A stretch of DNA of 13,700 nt, from assembly GCA_002436765.1 (NCBI GenBank), contig DJNI01000024.1, positions 1 through 13,700 of the forward strand. The letters are read 5' to 3'. The notes beneath the pieces are model-generated. The model did not search any database, was not told the DNA's origin, and saw nothing but the letters and a program-made list of their open reading frames with translations. The position numbers and the translations under genes were made by a program. Positions 7,309 through 12,974 of this stretch are shown one piece after another. Each line of letters begins with the position of its first letter. The first letter of the stretch is position 1. This DNA is from Clostridiales bacterium UBA6468 (GTDB lineage: Bacteria; Bacillota; Clostridia; Oscillospirales; Oscillospiraceae).

Positions 7309-8721
7309 CTAGTCAATATCCGCCGGTTTTCCGCTCAGGCTCCAGGTGGTGGCGGCGGTGATGGTGATGTTCTGATAGGTGCCGATCATGTCGTCCCGGC
7401 CGGGGAAGCGCACCAGGCGTCCGCCCTCGGTGCGGGCGGTGAGAAGGTCTTTGTCTTTGCCGTCCACAAGACAGCGAAGGGTCTTGCCGATGTAGGAATT
7501 GTGGATTTCCTCGGAAATGGCGTTCTGCACCGCGCAGAGCCGGTCGAAGCGGCGGTTTTTCTCTTCCTTCGGGGTGGGGTCGTCCATTTTCGCGGCGGGG
7601 GTGCCGGGACGGGGGGAGAAGATGAAGGTGAACAGACTGTCGTAATGCACAGCCTGAATCAGACTGATGGTTTCCTCAAATTCTTCCTCAGTTTCTCCGG
7701 GGAAGCCCACGATCACGTCGCTGGTCAGCACCAGCTCGGGCATGACCTTTTTGGCATAATTCACCTTTTGCAAGTAGGTCTCCCGGTCATAGTGACGGTT
7801 CATGGCCTTCAGCACCCGGGAGGAGCCGGACTGGAAGGGAAGATGGAGCTGTTTCGCGATTTTGGGATAACGCGCCATGGTATCGAACAGCTTTTCGCTG
7901 GCATCTCTGGGGTGGCTGGTCATGAAGCGGATGAGAAAATCTCCCGGAATCCGGGCAATGGCGGCCAGCAGGCCGGCAAAATCCATGCCGCAGCGCAAGT
8001 CCTTGCCGTAGGAGTTGACGTTCTGCCCAAGGAGGGTAATTTCCTTCGTGCCGCCCTCGATCAGCGCCCGGCACTCGGCGAGGATGTCCTCCGGCTGGCG
8101 GCTGCGCTCCCGTCCACGGACGTATGGGACGATGCAGTAGGTACAGAAATTGTTGCAGCCGTACATGATGGAGACCCAGGCCTTCAGCCTGGAATCCCGC
8201 ACCTGGGGAATGCCCTCGGCGATGGAGCCGGGCTCGTCCTCAATGAAGAACTGCCGCTTTTTCCCGCTGAGGACGTTCCACAGGATTTGCGGGAACTGCC
8301 ACAGATGGTGGGTGGAAAACACGCCGTCCACGTGGGGGTAGCTGTGCTTCACCCGGTCGGAGACCTTGGTTTCTCCCGCCATGCAGCCGCACAGGAAGAT
8401 TTTCTGCTCCGGGTGGCGGCGCTTGGTGTGGGTCAGCGCGCCCAGGTTGCCGAAAACCCGCTGCTCGGCGTGTTCCCGGATGGCGCAGGTGTTCATGATG
8501 ACCACGTCCGCGCCCTCGGCGCTGCCGACGATGGCGTAGCCGCACTGGGTAAGAAAGCCCCGCAGCTTTTCGGAATCGGCCTCGTTCTGCTGGCAGCCGT
8601 AGGTCTCCACGTAGGCGGTGGGGGTGCGGCCCTTTGCCTGCCAGTAGGCGGCGATCTTATCACAGCAGGCGAACTGGGCGTCCAGCTCGGCCTGAGAAAT
8701 GACGGTGGTTTTGGTGTTCAT
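7309..8721 (-). CDS. miaB: tRNA-2-methylthio-N6-dimethylallyladenosine synthase MiaB
   Basis: A radical-SAM methylthiotransferase that converts i6A37 to ms2i6A37 in tRNA. 470 residues. The N-terminal domain holds C43, C79 and C113 (spacing C-x35-C-x33-C) for the auxiliary 4Fe-4S cluster, within ETYGCQQNEADS, MNTCAIREHA and CGCMAG. The radical-SAM cluster motif is C189-x3-C193-x2-C196 in YGCNNFCTYCIVPYVRGR. LLGQNVNSYG (230-239), LHLPFQSGS (292-300) and DVIVGFPGET (335-344) are typical of the family. Residues about 408-462 are a TRAM RNA-binding domain. The QQNEADS signature and downstream miaA favour MiaB over MtaB or RimO. ATG at 8721 has GGGAGGA 8 bases upstream. It is the first gene of the minus-strand run, with a promoter close by. 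Confidence 0.96.
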   Translation of the reverse strand: MNTKTTVISQAELDAQFACCDKIAAYWQAKGRTPTAYVETYGCQQNEADSEKLRGFLTQCGYAIVGSAEGADVVIMNTCAIREHAEQRVFGNLGALTHTKRRHPEQKIFLCGCMAGETKVSDRVKHSYPHVDGVFSTHHLWQFPQILWNVLSGKKRQFFIEDEPGSIAEGIPQVRDSRLKAWVSIMYGCNNFCTYCIVPYVRGRERSRQPEDILAECRALIEGGTKEITLLGQNVNSYGKDLRCGMDFAGLLAAIARIPGDFLIRFMTSHPRDASEKLFDTMARYPKIAKQLHLPFQSGSSRVLKAMNRHYDRETYLQKVNYAKKVMPELVLTSDVIVGFPGETEEEFEETISLIQAVHYDSLFTFIFSPRPGTPAAKMDDPTPKEEKNRRFDRLCAVQNAISEEIHNSYIGKTLRCLVDGKDKDLLTARTEGGRLVRFPGRDDMIGTYQNITITAATTWSLSGKPADID

Positions 8722-8755
8722 GCAGGAAATCCTCCCGATACTGTCTCAATATGGA

Positions 8756-8784
8756 ATCATATCATTTTTTCCGCCCTTTTGCAA
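8756..8784 (-). promoter_or_regulatory. Promoter of the miaB-mutS-mutL-miaA-hfq run
   Basis: Reading the minus strand, TTGCAA (8784-8779; 4 of 6 consensus bases) is followed by exactly 17 bases and TATGAT (8761-8756; 5 of 6). The predicted start near 8749 would give a leader of about 28 bases ending in the GGGAGGA ribosome site of miaB. It is the only good sigma-A-type signal I see upstream of this operon. Confidence 0.7.
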
Positions 8785-8855
8785 GTGCCAGTCGGCGGAG
8801 AAATGAGATTTGCCGTATTTGGCCGGTGAGGATTTGTAAATATTTTGTGTTCCGC

Positions 8856-8884
8856 TTGCAATCCCACCGTGTGCGTGGTAAACT
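8856..8884 (+). promoter_or_regulatory. Promoter of the zinc-ribbon foldase gene
   Basis: TTGCAA (8856-8861; 4 of 6) and TAAACT (8879-8884; 4 of 6) are separated by 17 bases. The predicted start near 8891 leaves a leader of about 50 bases before ATG 8942. It is weaker than the divergent miaB promoter but correctly placed and spaced. The two promoters are back to back, with their -35 boxes about 70 bases apart. Confidence 0.5.
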
Positions 8885-8941
8885 AAGCGGGTATGATTGC
8901 CCGTGTATACGGAAACTCTGAATGGAGAAAGAGGACATTTC

Positions 8942-10468
8942 ATGGAAAAATGTAAGTTTTGCCAGGAAGAACTGGCAGAGGGAAGCACCGTCTGCCCCCA
9001 CTGCGGGAAGGACAATGCCCCGGAAACCGAAGCGGTAACGCCCGCAGAGGAAGTCACCGAAGAAACCGCTGCTGAAACGACCGAAACGGAAGCCCCCGTC
9101 GAAGAAGAAACCACCGAAACGGCGGAGCAGCCTGCCGCAGAAGAAGCGCCCGCCGAGACGCCGGAGGCACCGAAAACCGCACCCTGGAAGATCGTCGCGG
9201 CCATTGCCGCCGTGGTCGTCCTGGTCGCCGCGCTGGCGGCGCTGGTCATCGGCGGCGTGAAGGGCGGGAAGACCCCTGCCGAAACAACCGTTCCTGAGAC
9301 GACCGTTTCCCGACCCGCCGCCACGGAGACCCAGGCGCCTGCCACGGTTCCCGCCGACGGAAACCCCGACGACGTGACCTGCAAGGGAACCTACACCGTC
9401 ACCGACGAGGAGGCCGCCGCCGCGAAGGACACCGTTGTGGCAACCATGGGCGACGAGCAGCTGACCAACGGCCGGCTTCAGGTGTACTATTGGAGCGTGG
9501 TCAACAGCATTCTCAGCTCCAACTATGGCTACAGCCTGATGTCCCAGGGACTGCTGGACTATTCCCAGCCCCTGGACACCCAGACGTGCAGCGAGGACAG
9601 CAGCCTGACCTGGCAGCAGTTCTTCCTGAGCGAAGCGCTGAACTACTGGCAGATGTACCAGTCCCTGGCGCTGGAAGCCAAGAACGCCGGTATGGAAATG
9701 CCTGCGGAGGATCGGGAATATCTGGACGGCCTGGAGGCTTCTCTGGAAGAGACCGCTGCAAGCTACGGCCTTTCCGGCATTGAGGAGCTGCTGCTGAAAA
9801 ACGTCGGCCCCGGTGCGGGACTGGAAGAATTTGCCGGTTTCCAGGAGCTTTACTATCAGGGAAAGCCCTACTACACCGCCGAGACGGAGAAGCTGGTACC
9901 CACCCAGGAGGACTTGGAAGCCTACTTTGCCGAGAACGAAAGCTACTTTGCCGATAACGGCATCACCAAGGACGGAACCTATGTGAACGTCCGTCACATT
10001 CTGGTCATGCCCGAGGGCGGCACCACGGGAGACGACGGCACCACCACCTATTCCGACGAGGAATGGGCGGCCTGCGAAAAGAAGGCGCAGGCGATTCTGG
10101 ACGAGTGGCTGGCGGGGGACGCCACCGAGGATTCCTTCGCGGCTCTGGCGGAGGAAAAGTCCGAGGACCCCGGCTCCAACACCAACGGCGGCCTGTACGA
10201 GAATGTTGCGAAGGGGCAGATGGTGGAACCCTTTGAAGACTGGTGCTTTGACGAAAGCCGCGCTGCGGGTGACTACGGCCTGGTGAAGACCACCTACGGC
10301 TACCACGTGATGTACTTTGTAAGCAGCACCCCCATCTGGGAGACCTACGCGGCTTCCGGCTGGGTCAGCGAGAAGACGAATGAATTCATCAAGAAGCTGG
10401 CGGACGACCACCCCATGGAGGTCGATTACAGCGCCATCAAGCTGGGCTACCTGAACCTGGGAGCATGA
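8942..10468 (+). CDS. Membrane-anchored parvulin-type peptidyl-prolyl isomerase with N-terminal zinc ribbon
   Basis: 508 residues. Residues 4-21 are a small zinc ribbon, CKFC...CPHC (C4, C7, C18, C21). A Glu/Thr/Pro/Ala-rich linker runs to about 80, then one membrane helix (about 83-106), a Thr/Pro linker, a SurA/PrsA-like helical chaperone domain (about 155-335) and a PPIC rotamase domain (about 346-462). The last carries VNVRHILV (H352), SEDPGSNTNGG (407-417), GQMVEPF and GYHV (H455); D409 sits where Pin1 has its Cys, as in other parvulins. There is no signal peptidase site or lipobox, unlike PrsA, so the likely topology is ribbon inside and foldase outside. The usual role would be folding of secreted proteins. 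TTG at 8897 is in frame, but ATG 8942 has GAGG 7 bases upstream and puts the ribbon at the extreme N-terminus. It is monocistronic, followed by a terminator. Confidence 0.88.
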   Translation: MEKCKFCQEELAEGSTVCPHCGKDNAPETEAVTPAEEVTEETAAETTETEAPVEEETTETAEQPAAEEAPAETPEAPKTAPWKIVAAIAAVVVLVAALAALVIGGVKGGKTPAETTVPETTVSRPAATETQAPATVPADGNPDDVTCKGTYTVTDEEAAAAKDTVVATMGDEQLTNGRLQVYYWSVVNSILSSNYGYSLMSQGLLDYSQPLDTQTCSEDSSLTWQQFFLSEALNYWQMYQSLALEAKNAGMEMPAEDREYLDGLEASLEETAASYGLSGIEELLLKNVGPGAGLEEFAGFQELYYQGKPYYTAETEKLVPTQEDLEAYFAENESYFADNGITKDGTYVNVRHILVMPEGGTTGDDGTTTYSDEEWAACEKKAQAILDEWLAGDATEDSFAALAEEKSEDPGSNTNGGLYENVAKGQMVEPFEDWCFDESRAAGDYGLVKTTYGYHVMYFVSSTPIWETYAASGWVSEKTNEFIKKLADDHPMEVDYSAIKLGYLNLGA

Positions 10469-10483
10469 CAAGTCAAAATGAGG

Positions 10484-10510
10484 ACGGCGTGGCCTTGGCC
10501 ACGCCGTTTT
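10484..10510 (+). terminator. Rho-independent terminator after the foldase gene
   Basis: ACGGCGTGGCC (10484-10494) is the exact reverse complement of GGCCACGCCGT (10497-10507). This allows a ten-pair, very GC-rich stem closed by a CTTG tetraloop and followed by TTTT. It starts 16 bases after the stop codon. The T run is short, but the stem is strong. Confidence 0.85.
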
Positions 10511-10521
10511 CCATGTTCAAT

Positions 10522-10550
10522 TTGTCCACCGGCGTTTCTTTCCGTATTAT
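10522..10550 (+). promoter_or_regulatory. Promoter of the sigma factor/membrane protein operon
   Basis: TTGTCC (10522-10527; 4 of 6) and TATTAT (10545-10550; 5 of 6) are separated by 17 bases and lie just downstream of the preceding terminator. The predicted start, about 10556-10558, falls within the palindrome at 10555-10571. A different promoter class read by the encoded sigma factor itself cannot be excluded. Confidence 0.6.
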
Positions 10551-10554
10551 TTAA

Positions 10555-10571
10555 CTGTAAGGCCCTTACAG
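10555..10571. promoter_or_regulatory. Perfect 17-base palindrome, candidate operator or leader hairpin
   Basis: CTGTAAGG (10555-10562), a central C, then CCTTACAG (10564-10571). It lies directly downstream of the -10 box and ends 2 bases before the AAAGGAG ribosome site of the sigma gene. As DNA it could bind a dimeric repressor. As an RNA hairpin its loop would be strained, so the operator reading is preferred. The regulator is unknown. Confidence 0.5.
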
Positions 10572-10588
10572 ACAAAGGAGTGAATCAC

Positions 10589-11149
10589 TTGGAAGATACG
10601 CAGATTGTTGCGCTGTTCTTTGCCCGGTCTGAGGAAGCGATTTCGGAAACATCGCAAAAATACGGAAGATACCTGAAAACCATTGCCGGTAATGTTCTTC
10701 CCAACTCAGAGGATGTGGAAGAAGTCCTCAACGATGTATATCTGGCCGCATGGGATTCGATTCCCCCAAACCGCCCGCCGGTGCTGAAATATTATCTGTC
10801 CCGCATCGTCCGGAATCTGAGCTTCAAGAGAATAGAGTACCTGACCGCCGAAAAGCGGGGCGGAAACGCCGATATTCTATTGCAGGAACTGGAAGACTGC
10901 ATTCCGGATACCCGCAGGAACATGGAAGAGGTACTGGAAGCGAAGGAACTGGGGCAGCTGGTGAACCGTTTTCTCGGCACACTGAACCCGGATGACCGCA
11001 GATTGTTTCTTGCCCGGTATTATTACGCCATGACGGCGCCGCAGCTGGCGGAGAAATACGGCGGCTCTCCCCGTCAGGTGAAATACCGGCTGGAAAAAAT
11101 GCGGAAGGAACTGAAACACACGCTTCAGAAGGAAGGAATATGCATATGA
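10589..11149 (+). CDS. Small sigma-70 family (ECF-like) RNA polymerase sigma factor
   Basis: 186 residues, two-domain size. Region 2 covers about 20-86: YGRYLKTIAGNVLPNSEDVEEVLNDVYLAAW carries the acidic core-binding/-10 recognition pattern, followed by YYLSRIVRNLSFKRI. Region 4 covers about 120-178 (LGTLNPDDRRLFLARYYY, then the helix-turn-helix APQLAEKYGGSPRQVKYRLEKMRKEL) for the -35 element. There is no region 1.1 or 3. It matches the sigma group common in gut clostridia whose members begin close to DTQIVxL. TTG at 10589 is preferred because AAAGGAG sits 8 bases before it; in-frame GTG 10580 overlaps that site and ATG 10478 lies inside the preceding terminator region. It overlaps the next gene by 4 bases (ATGA), typical of a sigma/anti-sigma pair. 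The inducing signal and regulon are unknown. Confidence 0.88.
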   Translation: MEDTQIVALFFARSEEAISETSQKYGRYLKTIAGNVLPNSEDVEEVLNDVYLAAWDSIPPNRPPVLKYYLSRIVRNLSFKRIEYLTAEKRGGNADILLQELEDCIPDTRRNMEEVLEAKELGQLVNRFLGTLNPDDRRLFLARYYYAMTAPQLAEKYGGSPRQVKYRLEKMRKELKHTLQKEGICI

Positions 11150-11883
11150 AAGCAACGGATTTGAACAGGGCGCTGAACTATGTGGACGATGCGTATCTCA
11201 TGGAAGCTGACACTCCGGATAAGGAGATCAAGACGATGAAAACAAAAAAAAGAGCCATTCGGATTCTCATTGCGGCGGCGCTGATCAGCCTGCTTACCAT
11301 CACGGCCTATGCCGCGGAGCTGCTGCCCATCCGCTCGCTGGAATCCGGCAAAACCAGGTATTACAAAAAGTATTCGGACATGAATCGAGTGATCGCCCAG
11401 GCGGGACTCCAGCTGGACGCACCGGAGGAATTTGAAAATGGGTTTCGGTTCCGGGGCATGGAGGTCATTGAAACAAAGGGTAAGGATGAAAACGGAAAGC
11501 AGCTCCTTTCCTTCCAGCAACTGGACATATACTACGAAAATCAACTGGGACAGGAGCTGGTTCTCAGTGCAGGCCCGGAGCTGAAAGAACTCGGGGAAAC
11601 CAAAAGCGTTTCATCGATTCAGAGAATGGTTGAAGGGGTTGCAGTGAACTACCGTTTGGATCACTACAAGTTTGTGCCGGGTGACTACAAGCTCTCCGAA
11701 GCCGAGGAAGAATGGGCAAAGCAGCCCAATAACTATGTTACCTATGGCTCCGATACGGTGCAGGAAGAGGATGTGGCGTTCCTGTGCTGGACGGAAAATG
11801 ACATCTACTACTTTTTCTATGACCGGAACGGGATGAATCCGGAGGACTTGTTCGCAATGGCGGAAGAAATGATTCGGCGCTGA
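11146..11883 (+). CDS. Single-pass membrane protein, candidate anti-sigma factor (DUF4367-like C-terminus)
   Basis: 245 residues: a short polar N-terminus (1-36, ending in the basic TMKTKKR), one membrane helix (about 37-57), then an extracellular part of about 188 residues. The C-terminal pattern, AFLCWTENDIYYFFYDRNG followed by EDLFAMAEEMI, resembles DUF4367-type domains often encoded next to clostridial sigma factors. Translation is coupled to the sigma gene through ATGA. ATG 11146 is chosen over ATG 11140, which lies too close to the AAGGA ribosome site. By position it probably holds the sigma factor at the membrane. No zinc anti-sigma motif (HxxxCxxC) is present, so the contact would have to use the short N-terminal segment; this is inference. 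It could instead be a target or sensor protein. Confidence 0.7.
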   Translation: MKATDLNRALNYVDDAYLMEADTPDKEIKTMKTKKRAIRILIAAALISLLTITAYAAELLPIRSLESGKTRYYKKYSDMNRVIAQAGLQLDAPEEFENGFRFRGMEVIETKGKDENGKQLLSFQQLDIYYENQLGQELVLSAGPELKELGETKSVSSIQRMVEGVAVNYRLDHYKFVPGDYKLSEAEEEWAKQPNNYVTYGSDTVQEEDVAFLCWTENDIYYFFYDRNGMNPEDLFAMAEEMIRR

Positions 11884-11886
11884 AAG

Positions 11887-11921
11887 AAGCGGCTGCGCTC
11901 AAACAAAGTGCAGCCGCTTTT
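11887..11921. terminator. Bidirectional terminator between convergent genes
   Basis: AAGCGGCTGC (11887-11896) and GCAGCCGCTT (11910-11919) form a perfect 10-bp stem with a 13-base loop, followed by TTTT on the plus strand. On the minus strand the stem is followed by a T-rich run (TTCTTTC). It lies 3 bases after the membrane protein stop and 14 bases past the end of the convergent dus gene, so it can serve both. Confidence 0.85.
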
Positions 11922-11935
11922 GCCATATATTCGCG

Positions 11936-12880
11936 TCACCAGTCCGCCCGAAGCTCTTTTGCCAGAGGGAGGGTGTGGAATATTTCCGACGTGATGGATT
12001 TGTAGACATTCACATCCGCGGTTTTCCGCAGCTGTTTGCCAAGCTTTTCACTGCCCTCGAAACGGCGCAGGAGGTAAAACCAGTTCTCTTTCAGGCGGAA
12101 CATGGCGTTCCGGGCACCGCCGAAATCCCGGGTGTAGACTTCCAGCAGCTCGCTGAAGAATGCTTCCAAAGCCGCCGCAGTGGTGCCGCCGGGGGTGAGC
12201 ATTCCGGGGTCGCCGATCAGACCCCGGCCGATCATTACGGAACCAATTTGGGGGTATTTCTTCTCAAATTCCCGGATTTGGGTCGGGGTGCACAGGTTTC
12301 CGTTGTAGCAGAGTGGGTTTCGGCTGTTTTCCACGGCGTAGTCGAACCAGTCAAAATGAATGGGGCTGCTGTAAAATTCCTGCCGCACCCTTGGATGGAC
12401 GGTCAGCTCCCGGATGGGGTAGCGGTTGAAAATTTCCAGCAGCGCCGGAAATTCCTCCGGCGACTGCATCCCCAGCCGGGTCTTTACGGAGACGGCAATG
12501 GGACACTTAGAAAACACGGCGTCCAGAAAGCGGTCGAGGGCTTCCGGGTCTGTCAGCATCCCCGCGCCCTTGCCTTTGGCGGTGACCGTCCCGGAGGGAC
12601 AGCCTAAATTGAGGTTGACCTCGTCATAGCCCCGGTCGCGGATGACCTCCGACGCCCAGAGAAAATCCTCCGGCACCTTGGTCAGCACCTGGGGGACGGC
12701 GGCAAAGCCCACGCTGTCCGCTTCCGGCAATTCCCGGCTTTCCCGGGCGGTGAGCTGGCGGTGGACGGTGGGGGAGAAGAAGGGCATATAATACCGGTCA
12801 ACTCCGGGGAAATATTTGTGGTGAAGACGGCGGTAAACGCTGTCCGTCAGCCCCTCCATGGGGGCAAAATAATAGTGCAT
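11936..12880 (-). CDS. dus: tRNA-dihydrouridine synthase (FMN-dependent)
   Basis: 314 residues, the usual Dus length. It reduces specific uridines of tRNA to dihydrouridine with FMN and NADPH. Motifs of the TIM-barrel: APMEGLTDSVYRRL (6-19, FMN pocket), NLNLGCPSGTVTAKGKGAG (89-107) with catalytic C94, SVKTRLGM (131-138, K133), LTVHPR (159-164, H162), YNGNL (192-196) and MIGRGLIGDPG (216-226, phosphate binding). The C-terminal helical tRNA-binding domain covers about 240-314. The APMEGLTD opening looks more like the DusC/DusA side than B. subtilis Dus1, but the target uridine cannot be told. The frame is open upstream to ATG 12952, but ATG 12880 is chosen: GGAG lies 7 bases before it, the fold starts there, and the longer form would run through the inverted repeat at 12903-12967. 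Confidence 0.94.
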   Translation of the reverse strand: MHYYFAPMEGLTDSVYRRLHHKYFPGVDRYYMPFFSPTVHRQLTARESRELPEADSVGFAAVPQVLTKVPEDFLWASEVIRDRGYDEVNLNLGCPSGTVTAKGKGAGMLTDPEALDRFLDAVFSKCPIAVSVKTRLGMQSPEEFPALLEIFNRYPIRELTVHPRVRQEFYSSPIHFDWFDYAVENSRNPLCYNGNLCTPTQIREFEKKYPQIGSVMIGRGLIGDPGMLTPGGTTAAALEAFFSELLEVYTRDFGGARNAMFRLKENWFYLLRRFEGSEKLGKQLRKTADVNVYKSITSEIFHTLPLAKELRADW

Positions 12881-12902
12881 AGGCGTTCTCCATGGGATGT
12901 AC

Positions 12903-12967
12903 GCAAATGCAGAATGAAGCACTCCGGGCAGGAAATCGCCCAACAGGTACATTCATTCTGCATTTGC
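12903..12967. repeat. 15-bp perfect inverted repeat between RNase J and dus
   Basis: GCAAATGCAGAATGA (12903-12917) is the exact reverse complement of TCATTCTGCATTTGC (12953-12967). The 35-base centre contains a second small stem, GGGC (12926-12929) with GCCC (12938-12941). In the RNase J-dus transcript this gives a long hairpin starting 7 bases after the RNase J stop and ending 13 bases before the dus ribosome site. No T run follows on the minus strand, so it is not a standard terminator in that direction. Confidence 0.7.
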
Positions 12968-12974
12968 TTTATAA

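Noticed and set aside
7501..8829. Long plus-strand open frame opposite miaB
   Set aside because: Shadow of MiaB, whose cluster cysteines and domain order are intact. No ribosome site or recognisable domain.
8897..8941. TTG 8897 as start of the foldase gene
   Set aside because: It lies only a few bases from the predicted transcription start, has no ribosome site, and ATG 8942 has a well-spaced GAGG.
8762..10471. Long minus-strand open frame opposite the foldase gene
   Set aside because: Gly/Arg/Phe-rich product typical of the reverse of Ala/Glu/Thr-rich coding. The plus-strand protein has clear domains, a ribosome site, a promoter and a terminator.
12881..12952. ATG 12952 as start of dus
   Set aside because: The extension would be encoded within the inverted repeat and has no Dus similarity. 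ATG 12880 has GGAG at the right distance.
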